DNA from: Crotophaga sulcirostris
Lineage: Eukaryota > Chordata > Aves > Cuculiformes > Crotophagidae
DNA length: 64,000 nucleotides
NCBI GenBank assembly: GCA_013397455.1
Contig: VYZB01000224.1
Location: 1,225,496-1,289,495 of the forward strand
Direction of reading: 5' to 3'
The translations under genes were made by a program, and so were the position numbers. Of the stretch, positions 12,501 to 21,798 are shown piece after piece. Below the pieces are notes generated by a model. It worked only from the letters and a program-made list of their open reading frames with translations. It did not search any database and was not told the origin of the DNA. How positions within the stretch are numbered: position 1 is the first letter of the stretch; every line of letters starts with the position of its first letter.

Positions 12501-15500
12501 TCTATTGAAACGGCAGTCACTCAGCGACACACTGGGAGCCCTGGGGAGCATCACTTGTGGTCCCTTCAGTTCTTAAGTAGCTTGATGCATGGTTGACCCC
12601 ACTGTTAGAAAGGTGAGAGAAAAACGGGTGTGCAAGCACTTTCAGCACCACAGACTGCAGAGAAACCCAGCTGGGGAGTGCCAGGAGTGTTTGAAAAATA
12701 CTCTGCCAGTTCCTGACAAACACCATCACTGCTACAAAGAAAGCAATTGGGACCAGGTTCTGCACAGGGGAAGGAGAGGCCACGGATCAGCACACAGAGT
12801 CTGCAGGACTGCATCAGAGCCATGAAGATGATCCAAGGGCTGGAACACCTCCCATACGAGGACAGGCTGAGAGAGTTGGGGTTGTTCAGCCAGAAGAAGA
12901 GAAGCAACCAGGGAGACCTTAAGAGCAGCCTGAAAGGGGCTCCAGGAAAGCTGGGGAGGGGCTCCTGATCAGGGAGTGCAGGGATAGGATGAGGGGGAAA
13001 GGTTTTCAGCTGAAAGAGAGAAGATTTATATCAGAGGTTAGGAAGAAATGTTTTGCTGTGAGGGTGGGGAGGCCCTGGTCCAGGTTGTCCAGAGCAGTGG
13101 TGGCTGCCCCATCCCTGGAGGTGTTCAAGGTCAGGTTGGATGAGGCTTGGAGCCCTCTGATCCCGTGGGAGGTGTCCCTGCCCATGGCAGGGGGTGGAAT
13201 TGCGTGGGCTTTATGGTCCCTTCTGACACAAACCATTCCATAATGAGGAAGAGGCAGCACAGACACAAATGTGGAATCAAACACTTGACAGAGACCAAGA
13301 GTTCTGACTCAAAGATGCCCTGATGGCCACTGAGTCTGCCCAGGGACGAGGGTTATCTACAATGAAAACTCATCCACATTTCCCCAGAAGATCCTGGCAC
13401 AGTTGGTCATGCAGAAATAACTCCCAGAGCTCTTCCTGGAGATGTCTCCAAGCACTTGTTTGACCAACAAATCTGATTAGCTATAGGCATATTAGTGTCT
13501 CATCTCTGTATGAAACAGAGAATAAAAGGGGCAGGTTTTAATTAAATGTCTACAAGGAAAAAGAACAGCAGTGATGTTGTGTGGGTTTTTTTCCCTTTTG
13601 ATTTGGCTCTAATCTGATTCAGTGCACTCCATGCATTCAAGCAGATGTAATTTAGTGGAAATGGCATTTCCCCTGAAGTTACAGAGAGGCCTTTGTGTAC
13701 GCATATAGCTCAAGAGGTCTGAAGACAGCACATGCTAAGACACTCCCAGGGCAGCTGCTCTTTGATTTCACCCTCCCAACAGGTTCAACCCTCAACAACG
13801 GTTACAAGGAAAATTTCTGCCCATCCCATGCAACATTCCAGGGTATTTCTTACTTCACCAGTGATGCTTTGCGGCACAGTTTGTCTGCTCCCCTGTAGTA
13901 ATTCACCAGCTGTACCAGTCCGGGTTCATGGCCTAAAAAGGGAAAACAAAGAGGTCAGGAGAACTTGGCAATGAAGAAAAAACATCTGCTTGGGGCAAAG
14001 GTGCAGCAGGGAAGAGGAAGGAGGTGGGTTCCTTGCCCTGCAGCACAAAACCAGGTTCTAAGTTGGTATTGGCTCCCATGTTTTCCTTCTAGTTATGAAA
14101 ACCCATGCATTTACCCAAGTCGGGTTTGAATCTGGCACTTCCATTTTTCAGAGGAAAATAATTCACACTAGGAACTGGCATCGCCACCCAAAAAAAGGTT
14201 CTCTATTTGCTGGTGGCAGTCTTGAAAAGCCAAGATTTCAGTTGCTTTTAAACACAGTAGGAGGATGCAATGAAGCACCCCATGATCACAGCGTAGGAGA
14301 GGGTCTTGTTCTGTTGTCACATACAGCAGGACTCCTGGTCAGACCTGATATCCCAAAACACTGGGAAATGTTAAGAGAACTGGAGTCCTGCTCCCCTCTG
14401 GCAGTTTGCAGCAAGTCCCTTGGACAGCTGGGGTGGGAAGGGACCTCTGGATGCATCTGCTCCAACCTCTTGTTCCATCAAAGTCTGTGCAGCTCTAAGG
14501 ATGAATATCCTACTGCTGCTACAGGTTCCTGTCCCATCCTGTGTTCCCCTGATGGGTCCTGCTGGAGTCACTTCAGGGTGTCTACACCTGTGTACTGCAA
14601 AGTCCTAAACTGGTCCCGGTATCCAGCTGTGGCCTCAGGTGCCAAATAGATGGGTACTTCCTTACCAACACTGGAAGCAACACCACAGCCTGCCTTCTCT
14701 CTCCCTCTCCCACCATCTGAACATGGCTGCTTAGCTGGAAACTCTCTGGCAAAACAGGATGTCAGCAGTTGTCCAAAGTGTAACACCAATTGTCCAGCAC
14801 CACGCAGCCTCTCCCACACAACCAGCACAACCGAACATCAACGTGCAGGAGGCAAGTCCTGAGCCACGAGTGACAACAACTGACAAAAGCATCTACAAGG
14901 ACAACATGATGAAAAACTGCCCTGGTTTGAAATTACCTAGGACCAAGGGGACCCCCAGGCATGGTTGATACTTACATCTTAACCTTCTCTTCTCAAAAAA
15001 ATACTTGTGGGAGTGATTTAGACTCTGAAAAAAGATTCAGCGTTTCAGTTATCCTCTTTGGTGTTTGCCTGGGAAAAAAGGCCTGGAGCAAACATTTACC
15101 TCAAAGACCAAGCAGCTGCGAGATCAGAGAGAGTGAATAACTATTTCAGTCCCAAAGTCATGTCCCTGACCTGGTCACTGTTCTATTTGCAAATCTTAGA
15201 ATCACAGAATCATTTTAAGGTTGGAAAAGACCTCTAAGATCATCCAGTCCAACCCTCAGCCCAACACCACTGTGTCGACTAAACCATGTCCCAAAGTGTC
15301 ACATCTACACATTTTTTGAACACCTTCAGGGATGGAGATTCCACCACTGCCCTGGGCAGCCTGTGCCAGTGCTTCACCACTCTTTTGGTAAAGAAATTTT
15401 TCCTAGTATCCAATCTAAACCTCCCCTGGTGCAACTTAAGGTCATTTCCACTCATCCTATTACTTGTCACTTGGTTGAAGAGACCAGCACCCACCTCACC

Positions 15501-18500
15501 ACAACCTCCTTCCAGGGAGCTGTAGGTTGCAGAGTGATGAGGTCTCCCCTCAGCCTCCTCTTCTCCAGCTTAAACAGCCCCAGGTCCCTCAACCACTCCC
15601 CATAACCCCTTGTTCTCCAGCCCCTTCCCCAGCTCCATTCCCTTCTCTGGACGTGCTCCAGCCCCTCAATGTCCTTTTGTAGTAAGGGGCACAAAACTGA
15701 ACACAGTATGTAAGGTGAATCTTTAAATGCAAGCAGCTGAAAACACCTGTAACTTCAGTCACTCCAGTGCATCGCCAGCACTGCCAGGCACTAATTCACT
15801 GAAAGAAATTAGTAAAACCCATCAAATTTCCATTTGCTTCCAGTTTATCAATTTTGCTTGGTTCCTGTAGGAATTGAGGTCCAGTAGGAGATCCCACCAC
15901 TCCGAGTGGGCTCTGCCCCACAGTGGTTACTCCACCCTGTCACCAGCTATAGAGGAATGGGGCTGGTGAAAGGGGGGGGAACGGGAACAGCTGAAACCTG
16001 CTGTGAAACCACTGCTGTTGGGTAACTCTGACCTGCTGGGATTCACATCCCAGCTGGATTGCCAAGCATCTCCATGGAGCAGCAGATCGTGGAGTCTGAT
16101 GGTCAGCAAAGAGTGACCACAGGACAGGAAGGAGAGCAGGTTCTTGAGCAAGTCGTGAGGCCCACATCATGCATTTAGCAGTGTTAAAGGTTCTGAGCAA
16201 ACTGGAGATCCTCCTGTGGCTGGCAGGACGTAGTCCAGTATCCTCTGCTCCAGGAAGCCTCTGCAGCCTATCCCTCCTCTCCCTCCCCTCAGCACAAATT
16301 GCTTTCCCATTAGATAAGATGCAGACACTCACAGCTTAAGGGCACGATCCCCCAAGAATTGAGAATATCAGCGAGAGCGGCGTTGCGTGCCGACGGCCTC
16401 TCCCTTCTACCCCTCTCCCGTGTCGAATGATCTGGCTTAGCCCTGAGTAATGCAAATCCCTAATGGTTCCCTGAATTAATGTCTGCTTCCACTGAGTGCA
16501 GCCTTTAGGAAAAGTAAACCAAGGCAGCTTTGATGCAACAGTTGCTGAAGAGGACAGCTTTAGGAGGATGTACCCGAGAAGATACAGCTATTTGGAAGAT
16601 GTACCAAAATAACTATGTTATTTAAGCTGAAAGAGGGAAGATTGAGATGAGAGATTAGGAAGAAATGTTTTGCTGTGAGGGTGAGGAGGCCCTGGCCCAG
16701 GTTGCCCGGAGCAGTGGTGGCTGCCCCATCCCTGGAGGTGTTGAAGGCCAGGTTGGATGGGGCTTGGAGTCCCCTGACCCAGTGGGAGGTGTCCCTGCCC
16801 ATGGCAAGGGTTGGAACTGGATAGGCTTTAAGGTCCCTTCCAACCCAAACCATTCTATGGCTTCGTGATTTTTGCTCTGAATCTACTGATTTCAGGCAAC
16901 CAGCTCCTGCTATAGCCAGATGGATTAAAGATGCCAGTGCCAAAGTGCTGTCCCCCTCCCTGGGTCACAGATGCGTCCTGGCTGTGAGAAATGGTTCAAA
17001 TCCTTGGGCATCCCATGGCAACACACACTGAAGGGGTCACTGAAGCCCTTCTATGACGCCAGGGCTGTTCTCAGGGATGGAAGGAGTTAGCAAGAGATGG
17101 TCCTGAGCCCACCAAGGCTGAAAGTGCTGTGCAGGTCTACTCACATCAAAGAACTGTACTGGTTCTGCAGTGAAGCCCGATGCTCACAGCTTTGCCTGGC
17201 GGCCACATTAAAACACCAGCCTGCTTGCTCTGCCTGGCTGCTGTGTGTGCGTGCATCCTCGCTGCTTAAGCCTCTCCCGGTGTTCCCCTGCTTGCTGCAG
17301 ACACCCCAATGCTTGGAGGGGACCAGATGGCATTGCCATGTGATGGGGACTTTCCACTCGCATGCACGCGTGTAGAGACAAGGGAAGAGGTGCTGGAGCT
17401 GGCGACTTGCAAATCTGAAAGAGCAGTCAGCGGTGATGTAGCAGTGCTGGGTCTCAACTGCAAGAAAGGGGCTGCAAAACTCCTGTCCTGGGGCGAGGGG
17501 GCTTCTCCTGCTCCAACATTTCTGCAACCAAGAAGCAGCGCTGCAAAATCGCCCCAGGAAGGGAGGAACCAGGGCCAAGGGCAGGGAGGGTCCTGCCACC
17601 CATCGGATGCAGACACGGCGAACCACGGGAGGGAAACAACACTATTCTGCTGGGGTCTGCAGTGCCCTCATCCCAATCCTGCTCTGAGAGAAACCAGCAA
17701 AGCAGCTGGCACCACACATGGAGACCTGCCAGCCCTGTTTGGAGCCTGCAGGCTCAGCGGTGGGCAATGACAGTGCATCTCCACCACGCCCCGCGATGCT
17801 GCCAGCGCCCAGCGTGGCTGCCCCAGCAGTGCAGGGCACTCTCCCTCCGTGCTCTCGGGGTGTGGGGATGCTGGGCTGACAGGGGACAGGCAGGGGACAA
17901 AAGAATCTCCTGGCAGTGTGGCAGAACGGGTTGGAAAGCAGGGGAACAGGGCAGGGTGGAAAAGCAGCCTGGTCCTACACGTGTAGGACAACCCTCACTC
18001 TGCTCCAGGCAGGGACAAGATGCGCTGTCACCCCTGCAGAGGCACAGCCTGGGGGAGGGCTGGAGCACGCCTGGCTCAGACCTGTTCCAAACTGCAGGAA
18101 AAAAAAAAAACCAAAACCCGTTCCAAACAACAGAAACACCCCCAAAATGGGTAAGCTCAGTACCACCACATCCCTGTGTGGTGGAGGATGCCACTGCCAC
18201 CACCCCCATGCCCCCCACAAACCTACCCCCGCTGGGTGACTGACGTTCCTGCAATGGGGCAAAGGGTTTGGGGCTGTAGTACAAGGCTTGAGGGGGCACC
18301 CCTAGAGTCTGTGACATGCAGAAAGAGGGGGGGGACACACACAGGTGGCCTCCACCCCAGCCTGGTTGCCTGGGGGAGGGGAGTCCAGGTAAAACCATGC
18401 TCAGGGACCTTGGGATCCTTTGTGCCATGGCTGGTGGCAGCCAGAGGCTGCATGGAGGCCCCCCCTCCCTTTGATCTGGGGTCCTTGGGCTGCAGGAGGG

Positions 18501-19882
18501 CTGAGCTGGGGTAGGGGTCAGGGGAGCCTTATCCAGCCCCTTCCTCTCTCTTTGTTCAGGGGTGCTAAGTGGGGGTGTAAGAGGGGCTAAGGGGGAGTGC
18601 AGGGGGGGCCTTACTGAGCCCACTCCCCTCCCTTTGACCTGGGGTGCTGAGGGTGCACGGGGNNNNNNNNNNNNNNNNNNNNNNNNNNNNNNNNNNNNNN
18701 NNNNNNNNNNNNNNNNNNNNNNNNNNNNNNNNNNNNNNNNNNNNNNNNNNNNNNNNNNNNNNNNNNNNNNNNNNNNNNNNNNNNNNNNNNNNNNNNNNNN
18801 NNNNNNNNNNNNNNNNNNNNNNNNNNNNNNNNNNNNNNNNNNNNNNNNNNNNNNNNNNNNNNNNNNNNNNNNNNNNNNNNNNNNNNNNNNNNNNNNNNNN
18901 NNNNNNNNNNNNNNNNNNNNNNNNNNNNNNNNNNNNNNNNNNNNNNNNNNNNNNNNNNNNNNNNNNNNNNNNNNNNNNNNNNNNNNNNNNNNNNNNNNNN
19001 NNNNNNNNNNNNNNNNNNNNNNNNNNNNNNNNNNNNNNNNNNNNNNNNNNNNNNNNNNNNNNNNNNNNNNNNNNNNNNNNNNNNNNNNNNNNNNNNNNNN
19101 NNNNNNNNNNNNNNNNNNNNNNNNNNNNNNNNNNNNNNNNNNNNNNNNNNNNNNNNNNNNNNNNNNNNNNNNNNNNNNNNNNNNNNNNNNNNNNNNNNNN
19201 NNNNNNNNNNNNNNNNNNNNNNNNNNNNNNNNNNNNNNNNNNNNNNNNNNNNNNNNNNNNNNNNNNNNNNNNNNNNNNNNNNNNNNNNNNNNNNNNNNNN
19301 NNNNNNNNNNNNNNNNNNNNNNNNNNNNNNNNNNNNNNNNNNNNNNNNNNNNNNNNNNNNNNNNNNNNNNNNNNNNNNNNNNNNNNNNNNNNNNNNNNNN
19401 NNNNNNNNNNNNNNNNNNNNNNNNNNNNNNNNNNNNNNNNNNNNNNNNNNNNNNNNNNNNNNNNNNNNNNNNNNNNNNNNNNNNNNNNNNNNNNNNNNNN
19501 NNNNNNNNNNNNNNNNNNNNNNNNNNNNNNNNNNNNNNNNNNNNNNNNNNNNNNNNNNNNNNNNNNNNNNNNNNNNNNNNNNNNNNNNNNNNNNNNNNNN
19601 NNNNNNNNNNNNNNNNNNNNNNNNNNNNNNNNNNNNNNNNNNNNNNNNNNGGGGCTATGTGGGGGGCGCAGGGGCTCTGAGGGGGCCACAGGAGGGGCTC
19701 TGAGGGGGCGCAGGGGGCGCCTTACCCAGCCTGCCGAAGGGCAGCCGGTTCCTCTCTCCCAGCATGAGGTTGAAGCGCGGGTGGTCCCTGCGGAGCCGCC
19801 GCCACTGCCCGCTGCCCAGCAGCAGCCGGCTCACCTCGGCGTACACGCTGCTGCCCTCGTCCCGCACCACGAAGGTGTACAT
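3441..19882 (-). CDS. TTL: Tubulin tyrosine ligase, complete, 7 exons
   Basis: This cytosolic enzyme uses ATP to add tyrosine to the C-terminal glutamate of detyrosinated alpha-tubulin, working on soluble alpha/beta dimers. Joining exons 19882-19726, 13932-13854, 11538-11306, 8613-8478, 8381-8112, 6540-6397 and 3558-3441 gives an unbroken 378-codon frame plus stop; human TTL has 377 residues. Every junction is GT-AG with matching phase. The ATP-grasp fold is intact: Lys150 in [11 protein letters not shown], the FDIRSWVLV strand, REGVLR, and the metal-binding Asp318, Glu331 and Asn333 in FDFMVDEE and [10 protein letters not shown]. The start MYTFVVRDE is the family start, has a purine at -3 and lies in a CpG island. 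The C-terminus ends FIKL as in mammals. The few differences from human lie in surface loops and the residues just before the end. I see no break or missing catalytic residue. Confidence 0.97.
3655..3902 (+). mobile_element. CR1 fragment, group B
   Basis: This is a 5'-truncated LINE copy holding the last part of CR1 ORF2 (GRFRLDIRE and [13 protein letters not shown]) and the 3' UTR. Its tail is decayed. It lies in TTL intron 6, 97 bases upstream of exon 7, antisense to TTL. Confidence 0.85.
3912..4053 (+). mobile_element. CR1 3' end, group A
   Basis: A short 3' fragment with GGTTGGACTCGATGATCTCA and a tail of ACTGTGAT repeats. It directly follows the group B fragment in the same orientation and faces an inverted partner at 4107. 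Confidence 0.85.
4107..4194 (-). mobile_element. CR1 3' end, group A, inverted partner
   Basis: The last ~88 bases of the same CR1 group on the opposite strand, starting CACAGTATCACAGCATTACA. Together with 3912-4053 it makes an imperfect inverted repeat with a spacer of about 53 bases. Confidence 0.85.
5342..6036 (+). mobile_element. Solo LTR of an ERVL-type endogenous retrovirus
   Basis: The element begins TGTTCTGGTTTGAG and ends CTAAACTGTGACA, with near-identical 5-base flanks (CTGAT at 5337-5341, CTGGT at 6037-6041) that look like a target-site duplication. A TATAAAA box is at 5654-5660 and an ATTAAA signal at 5907-5912, as expected for U3-R-U5 order on the plus strand. The start and the CCAACCCACA segment resemble avian ERVL LTRs known to me. 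No internal retroviral sequence adjoins it, so it is a solo LTR left by recombination. It is antisense to TTL. Confidence 0.75.
6397..6540 (-). CDS. TTL: TTL coding exon 6 (active-site exon)
   Basis: This 144-base exon encodes [12 protein letters not shown] through [11 protein letters not shown]. It carries Asp318, Glu331 and Asn333, the residues that hold magnesium and ATP in the family. The donor is GTGAGT. Confidence 0.97.
6541..8111. other. TTL: TTL intron 5
   Basis: It holds one CR1 copy at 7304-7757. The rest shows no recognisable feature. Confidence 0.85.
7304..7757 (+). mobile_element. CR1 fragment, group B
   Basis: About 450 bases of CR1 3' end. ORF2 remnants include [19 protein letters not shown] and [18 protein letters not shown]. 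The tail is degenerate. It is antisense to TTL. Confidence 0.9.
8112..8381 (-). CDS. TTL: TTL coding exon 5
   Basis: This 270-base exon is the longest TTL exon. It encodes [20 protein letters not shown] and [17 protein letters not shown], ending in IKHIIR. A run of C before the AG serves as the polypyrimidine tract, and the donor is GTAGCC. Confidence 0.96.
8478..8613 (-). CDS. TTL: TTL coding exon 4
   Basis: This 136-base exon encodes [20 protein letters not shown] through PGHRKFDIR, part of the ATP-grasp domain. It has a GTAAAC donor. It is separated from exon 5 by an intron of only 96 bases. Confidence 0.95.
9054..9195 (-). mobile_element. CR1 3' end, group D
   Basis: A short, worn copy beginning CATAGAATGGTTTGGGTTGG and carrying the CCATGGGCAGGGCCACCTCC block of the group. 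Confidence 0.8.
10562..10930 (-). mobile_element. CR1 fragment, group A
   Basis: It starts TATCACAGTATCACAAGG, the group A tail, and reaches back into ORF2 (read on the minus strand: [20 protein letters not shown]). It is in TTL intron 3. Confidence 0.9.
11306..11538 (-). CDS. TTL: TTL coding exon 3
   Basis: This 233-base exon runs from [19 protein letters not shown] to [11 protein letters not shown] and includes the ATP-contacting Lys150. The acceptor is TTCACCCAG. The donor is GTTCAT, weaker than the other TTL donors, but the phase fits exon 4 exactly. Confidence 0.95.
11705..11925 (-). mobile_element. CR1 fragment, group A
   Basis: A 220-base 3' end with the tail ATATCACAGTATCACAGTAT. 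It is close in sequence to the copies at 10562 and 36930 and sits 167 bases upstream of TTL exon 3. Confidence 0.9.
12818..13246 (+). mobile_element. CR1 fragment, group D
   Basis: It runs from a GATGATCCAAGGGCTGGA-type segment through AGCAGTGGTGGCTGCCCCAT to a short CCATTCCATAATG tail. ORF2 remnants are out of frame in places. It is antisense to TTL. Confidence 0.9.
13854..13932 (-). CDS. TTL: TTL coding exon 2
   Basis: This 79-base exon encodes [19 protein letters not shown] and the following residues to SLVK. A TTTTTAG acceptor precedes it and a GTAAGA donor follows. It enters in phase 1 and leaves in phase 2, which fits both neighbours. The ORF is too short to be noticed without the splice model. 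Confidence 0.95.
15197..15712 (-). mobile_element. CR1 fragment, group B
   Basis: About 515 bases with the 3' end at the left (ATCACAGAATCATTTTAAGG). It extends through the ORF2 C-terminus ([19 protein letters not shown] on the minus strand) to the [17 protein letters not shown] region. Confidence 0.9.
16621..16870 (+). mobile_element. CR1 3' end, group D
   Basis: A 250-base copy from TTAAGCTGAAAGAGGGAAGA to AACCATTCTATGG. The canonical tail repeat is reduced to about one unit. Confidence 0.9.
18464..18662. repeat. G-rich minisatellite in TTL intron 1 (left of gap)
   Basis: Units of about 80 bases recur: 18464-18540, 18541-18622 and from 18623 into the gap. Each has a pyrimidine block like CCTCCCTTTGA, then GGGGTGCT, G-rich sequence and GCCTTA(C/T). 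The copy right of the gap (19651-19735) runs into the exon 1 donor. The plus strand is rich in runs of four or more G. Confidence 0.75.
18663..19650. other. Assembly gap (988 N)
   Basis: This is a run of 988 undetermined bases inside TTL intron 1, flanked on both sides by the same G-rich minisatellite. Any apparent reading frame across it is meaningless. The length is not a standard placeholder size, so it may be an estimate. Confidence 0.99.
19651..19735. repeat. G-rich minisatellite (right of gap)
   Basis: GGGGCTCTGAGGGGG-type repeats continue from the gap and end in GCCTTACCCAGCCTGCC, which contains the exon 1 splice donor on the minus strand. The repeat unit therefore overlaps a functional splice site. 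Confidence 0.65.
19726..19882 (-). CDS. TTL: TTL coding exon 1
   Basis: This exon of 157 coding bases encodes residues 1-52 and the first base of codon 53. The ATG is at 19882-19880. It ends in NRLPFGRLG at a GTAAGG donor. The exon is very GC-rich and is the inner edge of the CpG island. Confidence 0.95.
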
Positions 19883-20095
19883 GGCGCCGGGGCGCGCGCA
19901 GAGCACCCGCAGAGCCCGCCCTTAGCCCGGCCGGCCCCGCCGCCCCCCCGCCCCCCCCCCGCACCCGGCCCCGCCCCCCGCCCGCCCGCCCCGGCCGCGC
20001 GCCGCCCGCGCCGGCGGCCGGCCCCGCCGCCGCCGCGATCCCCCCGGCATGGCGGGGCCGCCGCCCGCAGCGGGGCCGGCAGCGCGGCCGAGCGG

Positions 20096-20110
20096 CCGGA
20101 AGTGACGTCA
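20096..20110. promoter_or_regulatory. Composite ETS/CRE site
   Basis: The plus strand reads CCGGAAGTGACGTCA. It fuses a consensus ETS site (CCGGAAGT) to a palindromic cAMP-response element (TGACGTCA), about 215 bases upstream of the TTL start codon. ETS-family (GABP, ELK) and ATF/CREB proteins bind such sites in housekeeping CpG promoters. Binding here is inferred. Confidence 0.75.
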
Positions 20111-20119
20111 CGCGGCGGC

Positions 20120-20127
20120 ATGGCGGC
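20120..20127 (+). promoter_or_regulatory. YY1-like ATGGCGGC motif
   Basis: ATGGCGGC matches the core of the YY1 site common near vertebrate start sites. Related ATGGCGG motifs occur at 20138-20144 and 20049-20055. The one at 20120 lies 10 bases from the ETS/CRE composite. Function is inferred. Confidence 0.5.
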
Positions 20128-20221
20128 CGCCCCCAGCATGGCGGGGGGAGCGGGGACGGGGGGTTACCTCAGTGCCCCAAGCATCCAAGGCGTGCAGGGC
20201 TGTGCTCCCCCGTGCTGCTGC

Positions 20222-20560
20222 CTCGTGATGCGTTGGAAAAGACCTTTGAGGTCATCGAGTCCAACCGTACCTGCCCACTACTCAACCAGATCCCTGGGCA
20301 CCTCATCTACCCATCTTTTAAACCCCTCCAGGGTTGGGGACTCCACCACATCTCTGGCAGCCTCTGCCAGGGCCTGAGAACCCTTGTAGTGCAGAATTTT
20401 TTCCTGATCTCCAATCTAAACCTCCCCTGGTGCAGCTTGAGGCCATTTCCTCTCATCCCACCAGCTGTCACTGAGAAGAAAAGACCAACACCCACCTCTA
20501 CAAGCTCCTTCCAGGGAGCTGCAGAGCCATGAGGTCTCCCCTCAGCCTTCTCCAGACTAA
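20222..20560 (-). mobile_element. CR1 fragment, group C
   Basis: It carries GAGGTCATCGAGTCCAACCG and the CTCATCTACCCATC block of the group. Its tail is missing. It starts only about 60 bases beyond the TTL CpG island. Confidence 0.85.
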
Positions 20561-21195
20561 ATCATAGAATCATTAAGGTTGAAAAAGGCCTCTCAGATCA
20601 TTGAGTCCAACCATCAGCCCAACCCCACCATGCCCACTAAACCATGTCCTAAATTGCCATGGCTACACAGTTTTTGAACCCCTCCAGGAATGGAGACTCC
20701 AGCACTGCCCTGGGCAGACTCTCCCAGTGCTTCACCACTCTTTCAGTAAATAAATAGTTCCTAATATCCAATCTAAACCTCCCCGGTGCAACGAGGCCAT
20801 TTCCTCTCATCCCACCACCTGTCACTTGGGAGAAAAGACCCAACACCCACCTCTACAAGCTCCTTCCAAGGGAGCTGCAGAGCCATGAGGCTCCCCTCAG
20901 CGTCCTCCAGGCTAAACAGCCCCAGGTTGCTCACCCACTTCTCATAACCCCTGTTCTCCAGCCCCTTTCCCAGCTACATTCCCTTCTCTGGATGAGCTCC
21001 AGCACCTCAATGTCCTTCTTAGAATCACAGAACCATCTGGTTGGAAAAAGTCCTCTGAGATCAGCGAGTCCAACCATACCTGTCCACTTACTAAAGTGAA
21101 GTGAGGGGCCCAAAACTGAACACAGGATTCAAGACGTGGCCTCACCAGCACCAAGTACAGGGGAACAATCAGTTCCTTGGTCCTGCTGGCCACAA
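20561..21195 (-). mobile_element. CR1 fragment, group B, interrupted
   Basis: The 3' end is at 20561 (ATCATAGAATCATTAAGGTT). The copy continues to CAATGTCCTTCTT at about 21019, is split by a younger CR1 piece, and resumes at about 21088 with GAGGGGCCCAAAACTGAACA. Other copies, such as 30280-30310, show the uninterrupted order. Confidence 0.85.
21020..21087 (-). mobile_element. CR1 3' end, group C, nested insertion
   Basis: About 68 bases, from AGAATCACAGAACCATCTGG to CCATACCTGTCCACTTACT. It lies inside the older CR1 at 20561-21195 and is one of the shortest copies in the window. Confidence 0.8.
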
Positions 21196-21335
21196 GTAGT
21201 TACTATTACAAAATGTGGAATGTTTGATTTAAGCTAAAGTAAAGTTTCATCTAAGTAACTGTGTTTTCTGAAAGTTAGACAGAATGCCTCTTCTCTAAGC
21301 TGATGGTTGGACTGGATGGTCTTCTTGTTTTTATT

Positions 21336-21798
21336 ACAGTATCGCAGTATTACAAGCTTAGAAAGGACCTTTGAGATCATCGAGTCCAACCTATAAGCCA
21401 ACACTAACACCAACCCATCATCTAAACCATGGCACCGAGTGCCTCAGCCAATCTCCTCTTAAACACCTCCAGGGTTGGTGACTCCACAACCTCCCTGGGG
21501 AGAGGATTCCAATGGCCAATCACCCTATAAGGGAAGATTTTTTTTCCTAACATCAAGCCTAAACCTCCCCTGACGAAGCTTGAGTCCATGTCCTCTTGTT
21601 CTATCCCTGGTCACCTGAGAGAAGAGACCAACCCCTGCCTGACTAAAACCTCCTATTAGGTAATTGTGGAGAGCAGTAAGGTCTATCCTGAGACTCCTCT
21701 TCTCGAGGCTAAACAGCCCCAGCTCCCTCAGTTGCTCCTCACAGGGCTTGTGCTCCAAACCCTTCACCATCTTCGTTGCTCTCTGGACACACTGCATG
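21336..21798 (-). mobile_element. CR1 fragment, group A
   Basis: About 460 bases from ACAGTATCGCAGTATTACAA through ORF2 remnants (RFRLDVRKK and [19 protein letters not shown] on the minus strand) to the CTGGACACACTGC region. Confidence 0.9.

Larger units (their letters stand above)
11539..13853. other. TTL: TTL intron 2
   Basis: It contains CR1 copies at 11705-11925 and 12818-13246. No other feature is seen. Confidence 0.85.
13933..19725. other. TTL: TTL intron 1
   Basis: The longest TTL intron. It contains CR1 copies at 15197-15712 and 16621-16870, the minisatellite and the gap. 13933-15196 and 16871-18463 show no recognisable gene or repeat, though GC content rises steadily toward exon 1. 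Confidence 0.85.
19726..20160 (-). promoter_or_regulatory. TTL: CpG-island promoter of TTL
   Basis: The sequence from exon 1 to about 20160 is extremely GC-rich and dense in CpG, in contrast to the flanks. It contains CCCCGCCCC-type boxes of the Sp1/KLF class around 19940-19985, an ETS/CRE composite and three ATGGCGG motifs. No TATA box is visible. The transcription start cannot be fixed from sequence, but a start between about 19900 and 20095 would be usual. Confidence 0.8.

Noticed and set aside
19722..20139. Arg/Ala/Gly-rich frames upstream of and overlapping TTL exon 1
   Set aside because: Stop codons are rare in CpG islands. The true frame is fixed by the TTL homology, and these frames match no protein I know.
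18562..20377. Long open frames on both strands across 18562-20377
   Set aside because: They are open only because they cross 988 undetermined bases; the flanks are minisatellite and CpG island.
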